DNA of 64,000 bases from Flavobacterium psychrophilum (GTDB lineage Bacteria; Bacteroidota; Bacteroidia; Flavobacteriales; Flavobacteriaceae), in the NCBI GenBank assembly GCA_945879625.1, contig CAMCVA010000002.1, forward strand, positions 1 to 64,000. Reading direction: 5' to 3'. The notes under the pieces were generated by a model. It searched no databases, was not told where the DNA came from, and saw nothing but the letters and a program-made list of their open reading frames with translations. This document shows, in pieces, positions 34,097 to 42,360 of the stretch; within the stretch, counting starts at the first letter, position 1, and the number at the start of each line of letters is the position of its first letter. Both the position numbers and the translations under genes were made by a program.

Positions 34097-34597
34097 TTAG
34101 TTTAGTTTAGCATCACCCAACATTTTTTCTACCAATTTTACTTGGGAATCTTTGTTGGCCAATTCGTCTTGTAATAATTTTTCGGCAATCGCTAAAGACA
34201 AGGTAGAAACCTGTGATTTCAATTCAGCCATGGCTGCATTTTTCTCGGTTTCAATTGCCGCTTTGGCTTGCTCGATCATTTTTAAACCTTGTGCTTGTGC
34301 TTCAGATTTAGAATCGGCGATCATTTTTTCTTTCATTTCACGCGCTTCTTTCAACATCGCATCACGCTCCATACGGGCTTCTTGCAAAATACGTTGGTTG
34401 TCGGCTTGCAAATTTTGCATTTCTTTTTTAGCATTTTCAGCTGATTCTAATGCAGATTTGATGCCTTCTTCGCGCTCATTCACCGCATCCAAAATGGGTT
34501 TCCACGCAAATTTTTTCAACAAGAAAATCAATCCAACAAAAATTAATGTTTGCCAAAAAAACAAACCAAACGAAAAATCATTTATTAACTTTTCCAT
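34097..34597 (-). CDS. atpF: ATP synthase F0 b subunit
   Basis: A 166-residue protein. One membrane helix near residues 10-28 (LFFWQTLIFVGLIFLLKKFA) follows a short periplasmic tip; KPILDAVNEREEGIKSALESAE (about 32-53) starts a long charged coiled coil that runs to the end. It forms the side stalk. A hairpin lies in the 106-bp gap to atpE. Confidence 0.96.
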   Translation of the reverse strand: MEKLINDFSFGLFFWQTLIFVGLIFLLKKFAWKPILDAVNEREEGIKSALESAENAKKEMQNLQADNQRILQEARMERDAMLKEAREMKEKMIADSKSEAQAQGLKMIEQAKAAIETEKNAAMAELKSQVSTLSLAIAEKLLQDELANKDSQVKLVEKMLGDAKLN

Positions 34598-34662
34598 ACT
34601 TTTTATTCTTACTGTCTATATAATGTGAGTTTAAAAACTCTTTGTGTTCAATTAAGTAAAAC

Positions 34663-34691
34663 AAAAGCTGCAACCAACCGTTACAGCTTTT
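34663..34691 (-). promoter_or_regulatory. attenuator-like hairpin between atpE and atpF
   Basis: Perfect 8-bp stem AAAAGCTG (34663-34670) with CAGCTTTT (34684-34691), 13-nt loop. On the minus strand it is followed by GTTTTACTT, a weak T-run, so it could end some transcripts after atpE or protect its 3' end, letting the c subunit outnumber the others. Confidence 0.55.
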
Positions 34692-34703
34692 TGTTTGTTT
34701 GTA

Positions 34704-34895
34704 TTATACTGCAAATAAAGCAGCAAATCCAATACCTTCAATAAGCGCAGCTGCGATAAGCATAGCGGTTTGAATTTTACCAGTAGCTTCTGGTTGACGG
34801 GCAATAGCGTCCATAGCAGAACCACCGATTCTACCGATACCGATACCAGCTCCGATTACTACTAATCCAGCTCCAACAATTTTAGGAATTTCCAT
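34704..34895 (-). CDS. atpE: ATP synthase F0 c subunit
   Basis: A 63-residue hairpin of two membrane helices. Helix 1 is Gly-rich (GAGLVVIGAGIGIGRIGGSA), the polar loop is ARQPE, and helix 2 carries the proton-binding Glu in AALIEGIGFAALF. It is short, as in other Bacteroidota, with no signal sequence. A ring of these subunits turns with ion flow. Confidence 0.97.
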   Translation of the reverse strand: MEIPKIVGAGLVVIGAGIGIGRIGGSAMDAIARQPEATGKIQTAMLIAAALIEGIGFAALFAV

Positions 34896-34927
34896 AATGT
34901 ATATATATTAAATTAAACATTCAAATT

Positions 34928-34997
34928 GATTAACGATTGTTGATTAACGATTGTTGATTTTAGAATAATCAAAAATCAAGATTCAAAAATCAAAAAT
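34928..34997 (-). repeat. array of ten 7-nt words between atpB and atpE
   Basis: Ten consecutive 7-nt words in register on the plus strand: GATTAAC, GATTGTT, GATTAAC, GATTGTT, GATTTTA, GAATAAT, CAAAAAT, CAAGATT, CAAAAAT, CAAAAAT. The first four form a perfect tandem of a 14-mer. The GATT half and the AATC half (read across word borders) are complementary, so RNA could fold back. The array ends 1 nt before the atpB stop at 34999. Confidence 0.85.
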
Positions 34998-34998
34998 T

Positions 34999-36135
34999 TT
35001 AATGATGCTCGTCCCCGTGATGGTGTTCTTCCACCGCCGATCCGAAATATAAGGCTGATAACATCGTAAATATATAAGCTTGCAACAAGGCTACTAAAAT
35101 CTCAATGGTTGAAATGGCAAACGACAACAAAAAGGACAAGCTGCTTCCCAACCAGTTTTTAAAAATAAACATCAACCCAATCAAACTCATCAACACGATG
35201 TGGCCTGCAAAAATGTTGGCATACAAACGAATCATTAACGAGAAGGGTTTGATTAATACGCCCAATAATTCAATGGGCGCTAAAATAAACTTCATGGGGG
35301 TAGGAACTCCGGGCATCCAAAAAATGTGTCCCCAGTAATTTTTGTTAGCAGTTAAATTGGTGATCAAAAAGGTGATAACAGCCAATCCAAAAGTCACAGC
35401 TATGTTTCCAGTTACATTAATTCCCAGTGGTGTCAATCCAAAAATATTCAAGAACCACACAAAGAAAAAGATGGTCAACAAATAACTCATGTATCTTTTG
35501 TAGTGTTTCTCACCAATATTAGGGATGGCAATTTCGTCGCGAATGTATAAAACAATCGGCTCAAAGAAACGGCCTGGGCCAGAAGAGATCCCGCCATTTT
35601 TGGCATACGATTTGGCCAAACCGCTAAACAACATAAACATCAACAAGGCCACTACCATAATGGTCAAAACGCCTTTAGTGATGGATAAATCGATTGGTTT
35701 TGCGTTGGTGGGGTGATGGTGTTCGTCTAGGTTTAACGTGCCTTGCGCATCGGTTTTGTAGATGCGTTCGTGGTGCAATACGTAATAATTACCGTTAGAT
35801 TCGGCAACCGTTCCTTGTTCGTCACCATGGTTAAATTTGGATGAAGAGAAAAAGTGCACGCCATTGTCCCATAAAATAATCGGCAAGGGGAATCCGTAAT
35901 GCGTTGGTTCGGGAGTAGACTCGTCTACAAAAAGAGAGAAATCATGTGCGTCTAATACGTGGTGATCTATAAACGCTCTAATTTTTGATTTTAAATCGGT
36001 GGGTTCAGCATGGGTTTCGGCAGCGTGTGCTGGCGTTGAAGCAGCTGCTTCAGGAGTAGTAGAATATCCGGTTAAAGGAAGAAAGGCGACTAAAATTGCT
36101 ATACTTACTTGAATCAGTTTTTTTGAAAACACCAT
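34999..36135 (-). CDS. atpB: ATP synthase F0 a subunit
   Basis: A 378-residue protein, long for the family: a signal peptide (to GYSTTP) and about 150 periplasmic residues rich in His and Glu precede five to six membrane helices. The essential Arg lies in FSLMIRLYANIFAGHIVLMS near 305, and the last helix holds AISTIEILVALLQAYIFTML. The long N-terminal part is normal in Bacteroidota. The C-terminus ends in a His-rich tail (EEHHHGDEHH). It conducts protons past the c ring. Confidence 0.96.
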   Translation of the reverse strand: MVFSKKLIQVSIAILVAFLPLTGYSTTPEAAASTPAHAAETHAEPTDLKSKIRAFIDHHVLDAHDFSLFVDESTPEPTHYGFPLPIILWDNGVHFFSSSKFNHGDEQGTVAESNGNYYVLHHERIYKTDAQGTLNLDEHHHPTNAKPIDLSITKGVLTIMVVALLMFMLFSGLAKSYAKNGGISSGPGRFFEPIVLYIRDEIAIPNIGEKHYKRYMSYLLTIFFFVWFLNIFGLTPLGINVTGNIAVTFGLAVITFLITNLTANKNYWGHIFWMPGVPTPMKFILAPIELLGVLIKPFSLMIRLYANIFAGHIVLMSLIGLMFIFKNWLGSSLSFLLSFAISTIEILVALLQAYIFTMLSALYFGSAVEEHHHGDEHH

Positions 36136-36177
36136 AGCGAATTAATTAACTTAATTTTGAGTTTCTAAAATTTGGTG

Positions 36178-36207
36178 CAAAAGTACATTAATTATTAATA
36201 TTCAAAA
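36178..36207 (-). promoter_or_regulatory. promoter of the atpB operon
   Basis: Minus-strand TACTTTTG (36185 to 36178) with TTTTG at 36207-36203, spacer 17 nt. The -33 is itself part of a second TACTTTTG (36210 to 36203), so two promoters may be nested. It lies 42 nt before the atpB ATG and separates the atp genes from sprE and bactofilin. Confidence 0.75.
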
Positions 36208-36254
36208 GTATAAAGTAATTATTTTTTTGGTTGATTTATAGAAAAACCAAGGGT

Positions 36255-36650
36255 TTATTGGGCCTTGTTCAAAATACGTGCAGACAAGTAGGTTTCTATT
36301 GTCAAAAACCAAGCAAACACCACAAAAACTTGTCTTTTTTCTATTGGATCAAATCCGGAAGAATTGCCTACTATCGAATAAAAAAACCAATACGTTATCC
36401 CTATTTTTAAAAGCGTGAGCCAAATAAATACAAACCCAAAATTGTCGGTAAATCGCTGCGGTAAAAAAGTTAAAATTCCAAGTAGAACAAGGGACGAAAT
36501 TCCAAAAAATAAATAGAGTTGCGGCAACGAAAACAGAAACGCTACTGCCGTTTGGCCCAAGCCGGTATACCGATAAAGCCCAAGATGAATGACATAACTA
36601 ACTCCAACCAGAAAAAGCAATTGCAACAAGAGTTTTACTTTTAACAGCAT
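36255..36650 (-). CDS. DUF6168-type small membrane protein
   Basis: A 131-residue protein starting at 36650 (MLLKVKLLLQLLFLVGVSYV). Four membrane helices are visible, near residues 5-23, 33-50, 60-78 and 100-120. Size, order and position next to the AtpI-like gene match DUF6168, an uncharacterised family I associate with the atp locus of Flavobacteriia. It likely aids ATP synthase assembly or ion supply, in line with classical atpI genes, but this is inferred. Start 4 bp after the AtpI-like stop. Confidence 0.72.
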   Translation of the reverse strand: MLLKVKLLLQLLFLVGVSYVIHLGLYRYTGLGQTAVAFLFSLPQLYLFFGISSLVLLGILTFLPQRFTDNFGFVFIWLTLLKIGITYWFFYSIVGNSSGFDPIEKRQVFVVFAWFLTIETYLSARILNKAQ

Positions 36651-36654
36651 GGAG

Positions 36655-36885
36655 TTATTCAGATTTGTTGATTTCTTTGAGTTGGCGGTTAATGTTGTAA
36701 AAGGCAATGGCAATTCCAATTAAGGTGAGTCCCTTTACATAAAGTCGGTGTGGATTGGCGTATTTTTCATCGAGCCATTTTCCTAAGTAGGCAAACAGAA
36801 ATACAATGACGCCCATTTGAATGGGAATATTGATAAGCGCAAGCCATTTATTGCGCGTTTGTTTCTGTTGGTTTGGTGCTGACAT
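36655..36885 (-). CDS. AtpZ/AtpI-like membrane protein
   Basis: A 76-residue protein with two membrane helices (ALINIPIQMGVIVFLFAYLG and YVKGLTLIGIAIAFYNINR). The pattern IQMGVIVFLFAYLGKWLDEKY fits the AtpZ/AtpI family near ATP synthase operons, which aids c-ring assembly or Mg uptake. It overlaps the bactofilin 3' end by 38 bp in another frame. Confidence 0.82.
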   Translation of the reverse strand: MSAPNQQKQTRNKWLALINIPIQMGVIVFLFAYLGKWLDEKYANPHRLYVKGLTLIGIAIAFYNINRQLKEINKSE

Positions 36886-37261
36886 CTATAGCAGAATTTG
36901 ATTTAGAAGGCGGTTTCATTTCGCAAGAAGCGCTAAAATCGGCGCCGGGTTCTACCGATAATTTGCCACAAATCACCGCGCCTTTAATGCTGGCTTTTGC
37001 TTTTACGGTGAGTAGTTCAGCTACTTGAATAGTGCCGTGGTATTTGCCTTCGATGTCGCAGTTTTTGCAAACGACATCTCCCTTTACCGAGGCAGCAGGG
37101 CCAATCACTAATTTGCCATTTGATTTGAAATTTCCGGTTAATATGCCGTCCAAACGAAAATCAGCTTGCGACACGATATTGCCTTCAATGGTGGTGCCTT
37201 CAACTATTCGGTTGGTTTTTCCCAACAAATCTGTATACGATTTAGTCTTTTTGTCAAACAT
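36848..37261 (-). CDS. bactofilin family protein
   Basis: A 137-residue protein whose core (about 18-110) is a right-handed beta-helix with repeated Gly-Ile/Val strands: NRIVEGTTIEGNIVSQADFR, DGILTGNFKSNGKLVIG, SVKGDVVCKNCDIEGKYHG and SIKGAVICGKLSVEPG. Bactofilins polymerise without nucleotide into filaments that place cell-wall or motility machinery. It sits between sprE (2-bp gap) and the AtpI-like gene, so it may be co-expressed with the T9SS lipoprotein. Confidence 0.9.
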   Translation of the reverse strand: MFDKKTKSYTDLLGKTNRIVEGTTIEGNIVSQADFRLDGILTGNFKSNGKLVIGPAASVKGDVVCKNCDIEGKYHGTIQVAELLTVKAKASIKGAVICGKLSVEPGADFSASCEMKPPSKSNSAIDVSTKPTETNAQ

Positions 37262-37263
37262 GG

Positions 37264-40065
37264 CTATTTCTTTTCTTTTTTCATTACCGATGGATCATCC
37301 GGACTCATGTTTAGGTCATCGGGCGAGGGAGGCGCCATGCTATTTTCGGTGTCATCCCCACCCAAAATATCGTTGGCAGGAACGGTTTGGTCGGACATTA
37401 TGGGATTTGGCTGGGATTTGGCCGGAACATAAGTGTCAGGAACTTCGGGTAGTGGGTCGCTTGGCGGCGTTTTCAGGTACTCTTCAAAATTCTTTTTGAT
37501 TTGCACAATTTTGTAATTGTCGTTAGAAATGATGTAGGCCGTATTGGGCAATTTGTAGTCTTTAAAGTCGCGCAAAATAGATACAATTCCTTTGGCTGCC
37601 TCTGCTGATTTTAGCCCGTGAATCACAAAGAAATTTTTAGTAGGCGTATACACATCGAGCGAAGTAGAAAGCTGATCGATGCTGCGGTCTTTGATAAATT
37701 TAACTGTGGTTTCTAGTAATTTAATAACACTTTTATCTTTGGGGTTATCGGCTATATACACGATTTTCCAACTACTTGGTTTGGCGCGGTAAAAGGTTAG
37801 TTTTTCAAATTTTGGATAATCGGTAGCCAATAAAGATTCAGCGGTTTTTCCTTCCTCTACATTGGGGTAATTGAGCGCCACAAAATTTAAGGCTTTTTTG
37901 TATTCGTTCAAGCCCATCAACTTTCCGGTGCAGTGCGCCTTCAATAATTCTAATTTTGGAATAATTTCTTCGCCGGTGTATTGGTTTATGGCTTCTTCTA
38001 GTGCAATCAAGGTGGCTTTTATGTCGCCCGTTTCATACAATTGATATACCTTGTCGTAGGCCGTATTGGGTAATTCGGTAGCGGCAACCGTTCCGTTGGC
38101 CAAGGCAATTAAAATTTTGGCGTAACGCGAATCAGGGAATTCATTAATAATGCGGTCTTTCATGGCTGTCGCTTTGGCCGCATCGGTAATTTCATAGATT
38201 TTATACAACTGATACATCGAAGGCAAAATGAATCGCTCCTCGGGCTGGTTGAGCAACAGCTGCTCCAATTTGGCCGAAGCCAAGTTGTATTCTTTGAATT
38301 TTTCTTTATAAATCAAGCCCAATTGGTAATAGGCAAAATTGCGCTCTTTAATTAAATCATCAATTACCGCTTGCTCTTTGGGCAACAGTTGGGTATAGAA
38401 ATCCGTGGTGTAACGGGCGTCAATTGCTTTTTCTTTTTTGAGCGAATCCTCGGCTGCGTCACCTTCTGATTCCGCTTCGGCCAAATTGTCATTGGCATCC
38501 ACCGATTTCATAGACGCTACCCGCCAATTGGTTTTGTAGGGACGATTGCCCCAGTTTTTCTTAAATTCGGCTTTGCCGTAGGCCACCGTCGACGAGTTGT
38601 AAAAATAAAAATTGCTGGCTGTTGACGCTACGTCCATCGCGCTTGGCGGCGCCATCGATGTTTTACCTTGGCCTTTGCTTCCGCCTTTTTCTCCTGAGGC
38701 TTCTTCTGCTGTCTCGGCAGATTTAGCGGCTTTTTTGTCTTTTTCTTTTTGAATCTCGTCGGCTTTTTTAAGGGCTTCAATGTGCTTTTCGTAGTAGGCC
38801 ACTCGTTCTGAATCAGATAGATTGTACACAGAAATAATGCTGTCGTTTTTGTTGGCAATGGCTTCGTACTTAATTACATCGGCCAAATTATCCCGTTTTT
38901 TCTTGATGAATTTAAACTCCCGCGACCGGTTGTTGAGCTGCGTCATCGTGCTGTCGTAGTACTTTCCGGCTGTCGTGTATTTGGCTTTATAGAAATAAAT
39001 TTCGGCCATATTGCGGTAGTTGGAAGCCACCAAATACTGATCAGTTGATTTCTTTTTTAAGGAGGCATTGTAGTAATTAAGCGCTTGTTTGGTGTTTTTT
39101 TGTTTGTCATAAAACAAAGCCACACGGTGATTTAACACGTCGAGGAACGGACGGTTTTCTCGATCTTTTTTGAGTTCATTAAATTTTTTCAGAAACGCCA
39201 CTGTATCGCCTTTTGCAAAATCAAACTGCATTGCTTGGCGAGCATGAGCCTGGACTACATATTCTCGTGCAGCTTTACGCTTCATGTCGATCACCGATTG
39301 ATAGGCCACAAAAGCGCTGTCTTGCAAGCCCATTTCTTCAAAAAGTTGGCCAATAATAAAACGATAACGTGCTTTCTCTTCTTTTGATTTGGTGAAATCG
39401 CGGGCCAATTTTAACTTGGCAATGGCGCTGTCTTTCTCGGCCAAGTGCAGATAAGCCTGCGCAATACTGGCATTGGCGTCGGCAAATATTTGATCTTTGA
39501 ATTTAATTTCGTCTAGCAGTTTGGTAAGATTGGTCACCGCAAGCGCATCATTTTCCATGCGCATATTGGTTTTTTCGCGCCAAATTTTGGCCTCGTAAAT
39601 TCTATCGCTGTTGGGGTATTTGTAAAGGATATAATTGAATGCTTCCAAGGCTGGAACAAAGCGTTGGTCATAGTAGCGGGCCTTGCCTAGCATTAAATAG
39701 GCTTCGTCCATTTGCGGGTTTTTTTCGGCGCCGCCAATATTCATGGAATGCTTTTGAATGGCCATCGTGGCCTTGGTTTCGGCCCGATCAAAATTGGGGT
39801 TTATTTTGGTCTCCCCCGGCAAAATGGCCTCTTTGCTTATTTGCATGCGCTCAACGGGAAGCACTTCCCAATAACTGTCTTGATTTTGGGCTTTCAAATC
39901 GATAATTCCTTTTTCAAGGGCCATTCCTCCGTTGTACAAAATGTTATACTTGGTGCTTAGTGCGTGGGAATTTCGGGAAGTAAACGTGTCTTTTTTGGTA
40001 GAACAAGCTATAATAAGTAGACCTAATCCTAAGGAGTAAAAAAAACTAAGTTTATTCGTTTTCAA
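37264..40065 (-). CDS. sprE: T9SS/gliding lipoprotein SprE (PorW)
   Basis: A 933-residue lipoprotein (signal ending LLIIACSTKK). The N-terminus SRNSHALSTKYNILYNGGMALEKG and the many tetratricopeptide repeats between about 110 and 680 match SprE/PorW, an outer-membrane lipoprotein needed for type IX secretion and gliding. A Lys/Glu/Ala-rich low-complexity part lies near residues 425-475, and the C-terminus is Pro-rich and disordered. The start is TTG at 40065; no ATG fits. It lies upstream of bactofilin and the atp genes, an order I recall as conserved in flavobacteria. Partners PorK, PorN and PorT are not in the window. Confidence 0.9.
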   Translation of the reverse strand: MKTNKLSFFYSLGLGLLIIACSTKKDTFTSRNSHALSTKYNILYNGGMALEKGIIDLKAQNQDSYWEVLPVERMQISKEAILPGETKINPNFDRAETKATMAIQKHSMNIGGAEKNPQMDEAYLMLGKARYYDQRFVPALEAFNYILYKYPNSDRIYEAKIWREKTNMRMENDALAVTNLTKLLDEIKFKDQIFADANASIAQAYLHLAEKDSAIAKLKLARDFTKSKEEKARYRFIIGQLFEEMGLQDSAFVAYQSVIDMKRKAAREYVVQAHARQAMQFDFAKGDTVAFLKKFNELKKDRENRPFLDVLNHRVALFYDKQKNTKQALNYYNASLKKKSTDQYLVASNYRNMAEIYFYKAKYTTAGKYYDSTMTQLNNRSREFKFIKKKRDNLADVIKYEAIANKNDSIISVYNLSDSERVAYYEKHIEALKKADEIQKEKDKKAAKSAETAEEASGEKGGSKGQGKTSMAPPSAMDVASTASNFYFYNSSTVAYGKAEFKKNWGNRPYKTNWRVASMKSVDANDNLAEAESEGDAAEDSLKKEKAIDARYTTDFYTQLLPKEQAVIDDLIKERNFAYYQLGLIYKEKFKEYNLASAKLEQLLLNQPEERFILPSMYQLYKIYEITDAAKATAMKDRIINEFPDSRYAKILIALANGTVAATELPNTAYDKVYQLYETGDIKATLIALEEAINQYTGEEIIPKLELLKAHCTGKLMGLNEYKKALNFVALNYPNVEEGKTAESLLATDYPKFEKLTFYRAKPSSWKIVYIADNPKDKSVIKLLETTVKFIKDRSIDQLSTSLDVYTPTKNFFVIHGLKSAEAAKGIVSILRDFKDYKLPNTAYIISNDNYKIVQIKKNFEEYLKTPPSDPLPEVPDTYVPAKSQPNPIMSDQTVPANDILGGDDTENSMAPPSPDDLNMSPDDPSVMKKEKK

Positions 40066-40237
40066 TGGGTGCCTATTTGGGTTTTAAAACTTAAAAAAAG
40101 CCGTTTTAGTATATTAACCCGTAAAAATACGTTTCTTTTTGATATACAGAAAAATATAGGCTGATTTTTGATAGCCGCATACATTTGACGGCTAAAATTT
40201 TATGGGTAATTACTAGTATAAAATTGGTCCTATTCGT

Positions 40238-40245
40238 TACTTTTG
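40238..40245 (+). promoter_or_regulatory. -7 element TACTTTTG for the ferredoxin reductase gene
   Basis: TACTTTTG, full match to TAnnTTTG, 14 nt before the ATG at 40260. It supports that start rather than the open frame at 40185. The nearest TTG upstream has a spacer of only 11 nt. Confidence 0.55.
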
Positions 40246-40259
40246 CCAAAATTTTTTAT

Positions 40260-41306
40260 ATGTCTTCGTTCTACAAATTAGCAATCAAAGAAGTGCATCG
40301 CGAAACCAAAGATGCGGTATCTATTCAATTTCAAGTCCCATCCGAGTTGGCGGCTCCCTACCAATTTACAGCCGGGCAGTATGTAACCTTGAAATTAACC
40401 CTAGATGGCCTTGCCCTGCGCAGACCCTACTCCATTTGTAGCGCTCCCGAAAGCGGCGAGTTGCGCATTGCGGTAAAAGCAGTGCAAAACGGGTTGTTTT
40501 CAAATTTTGCGAATACCCAATTAAAGGCAGGAGATCTAATAGAGGTGGGCGTTCCCGAAGGAAATTTTCAGTTGCATACCAAGCCAACGCAAACCAAATC
40601 CTATATGGCTATCGCTGCAGGCAGTGGAATCACCCCTATACTTTCCATGATCCAAAGTGTATTGGCCAGCGAACCTGAAAGTTCATTTGCCTTGATTTAT
40701 GGAAATAAAAGCCCCGAAGACACCATTTTTTACACCCAATTGCAAGAACTACAAGCGGCACATCCTGCACGATTTTCGGTTCAATATGTGTTTAGTCGAG
40801 CAAAAGCCAAACACACTTTGTTTGGACGAATTGATGCTTCAGTATTAAATTACTTTTTCAATCAACACGCCAATTCTTCGTTTGACCACTATTATTTGTG
40901 TGGGCCAGAATCGATGATTCAGGAAATTTCGGCTGAATTAAAAACCAAAAACGTACCCGAATCGGCCATAAAATTTGAATTGTTTAGCACTACTCCAGCT
41001 GAAAAAACCGATCAAGCAAGCCAAGGAAATACCTCCATTTCAATATTAGTTGACGGCGAAACCACCACCTTTGAGATGTCGCAAAAACAAACCGTTTTAG
41101 AAGCAGCACTAAAAAAAGGAATCGATGCGCCCTATTCCTGCCAAGGCGGAATTTGCAGCAGTTGTTTGGGAAGAGTAACCAAGGGAAGTGCCCACATGGT
41201 AAAAAACACCATTTTATCTGACAGTGAAGTAGCCGAAGGACTCATCCTTACTTGTCAGGCACACCCAACTTCTGCCGAATTGTTTGTGGATTTTGACGAC
41301 GTTTAA
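40260..41306 (+). CDS. FAD/2Fe-2S oxidoreductase (PaaE/ferredoxin-NADP reductase-like)
   Basis: A 348-residue protein. The FAD domain has RRPYSICSAP near 53 and GQYVTLKLTLDG near 40; the NAD(P) domain has AAGSGITPILSMIQSV near 120 and YLCGPESMI near 220. The last 90 residues form a plant-type ferredoxin with the four Cys in CQGGICSSC near 300-308 and a last Cys near 335. This layout matches PaaE and other electron-supply reductases, which pass electrons from NADPH to an oxygenase or similar. No oxygenase is nearby, so the partner is unknown. Stops of this gene and the GT9 gene share TTAA. Confidence 0.88.
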   Translation: MSSFYKLAIKEVHRETKDAVSIQFQVPSELAAPYQFTAGQYVTLKLTLDGLALRRPYSICSAPESGELRIAVKAVQNGLFSNFANTQLKAGDLIEVGVPEGNFQLHTKPTQTKSYMAIAAGSGITPILSMIQSVLASEPESSFALIYGNKSPEDTIFYTQLQELQAAHPARFSVQYVFSRAKAKHTLFGRIDASVLNYFFNQHANSSFDHYYLCGPESMIQEISAELKTKNVPESAIKFELFSTTPAEKTDQASQGNTSISILVDGETTTFEMSQKQTVLEAALKKGIDAPYSCQGGICSSCLGRVTKGSAHMVKNTILSDSEVAEGLILTCQAHPTSAELFVDFDDV

Positions 41307-42346
41307 ATTTCCGTAATTTCTTGAATTTTAGCAACAATGGTTTCGGGCAAAATGGTACGCATCGCGTCTGCATAACCCGGCACAATTTTATTGCCATACA
41401 CTGAGGTAGGCAAACCCGGAAACTCGTTTCTATCGGCACAAAGTGAATTATTTTCCGGCTGATGAAACGGCGTAAATCCCGCATACGGATGGGTTGCGCC
41501 CCACAAGGTAATCACCGGAATTCCCAGTAAAGCGCCCATATGGCCATTAGCCGAATCCATCGAAACCAACACGTCAAATTGACTCATCACCGCCAATTCT
41601 TGCACCAAACTGATTTGTCCCGCAATAACTTTAGTGTGTGTTGTATGCTGCGAAAGCTTGGTCAATAAAGCGATTTCTTTGGCGCCACCGCCTAATAAAA
41701 AAAGCTCATATTTTCCGGTTTGATCCAGTTGATGAATAACTTGTTGCATCAAATCTAACGGATATACTTTACCGTCGTATTGGGCAAAGGGAGCTAGTCC
41801 TATCCAGGGTTTGGTTTTGGCGCCAACTAAGGCTCGGGTTTCGTTTGTTAATGCTGGTTTTGGTGGAAAAGTGGGCTTGGAAAGATCAAGCGGGAAACCT
41901 AATTTTTCTAAAACCTGTGCTTGTCGATCAACCATTAAGGCCAATGGAAAAAATTGCTTGTTTTGCAAACGCGTTAGTGTTTTTTTCTCGGCACGGCCTT
42001 TGTCTAAAGCGGCAGTTTTTTTACCTGATAAAGCAAATAAACTGCGCACCATTTTGCTGCGCAATACGTTGTGAAAATCGGCAAAAGCATCAATGGATAA
42101 ACTCGATAATTGCTGGTATAAACGCCCTAATCCCAACAATCCTTTGTGTGTTGTTTTCGGGTCAAAAGCCACAAAATTAAGCTGCGGAACGGTATCAAAA
42201 AAAGGTTTAAAAAACGGACGAGAAACCACCGTCACTTGGAGTTCGGGATGTTGATGAACCAACGCCCGTAAAACAGGAACCGTCATGGCCACGTCTCCCA
42301 TAGAAGACAAGCGCATAACGGCAATATGTTTGGGTTTTGGTGCCAA
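41303..42346 (-). CDS. glycosyltransferase family 9 (heptosyltransferase-like)
   Basis: A 347-residue GT-B enzyme with the two-domain layout of ADP-heptose:LPS heptosyltransferases. Visible are IAVMRLSSMGDVAMTVPVL at the start, WIGLAPFAQYDGKVYPLDLM near 180, and VSMDSANGHMGALLGIPVITLWGATHPYAGF near 262-292, which forms the donor site. It probably builds the lipopolysaccharide core at the inner membrane. DUF4254, encoded immediately upstream 14 bp away, is a common neighbour of this family. Convergent with the reductase. Confidence 0.88.
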   Translation of the reverse strand: MAPKPKHIAVMRLSSMGDVAMTVPVLRALVHQHPELQVTVVSRPFFKPFFDTVPQLNFVAFDPKTTHKGLLGLGRLYQQLSSLSIDAFADFHNVLRSKMVRSLFALSGKKTAALDKGRAEKKTLTRLQNKQFFPLALMVDRQAQVLEKLGFPLDLSKPTFPPKPALTNETRALVGAKTKPWIGLAPFAQYDGKVYPLDLMQQVIHQLDQTGKYELFLLGGGAKEIALLTKLSQHTTHTKVIAGQISLVQELAVMSQFDVLVSMDSANGHMGALLGIPVITLWGATHPYAGFTPFHQPENNSLCADRNEFPGLPTSVYGNKIVPGYADAMRTILPETIVAKIQEITEI

Positions 42347-42360
42347 ATGACGGGAAAACC

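Noticed and set aside
34928-34997. CRISPR array in the atpB-atpE gap
   Set aside because: Words are 7 nt with no spacers of CRISPR size and no cas genes anywhere in the window.
38628-38858. Lys-rich minus-strand frame inside sprE
   Set aside because: A shifted reading of the low-complexity Lys/Glu/Ala part of SprE; no start signal or independent evidence.
39639-39960. Plus-strand frames opposite sprE
   Set aside because: Antisense shadows of a well-supported lipoprotein gene.
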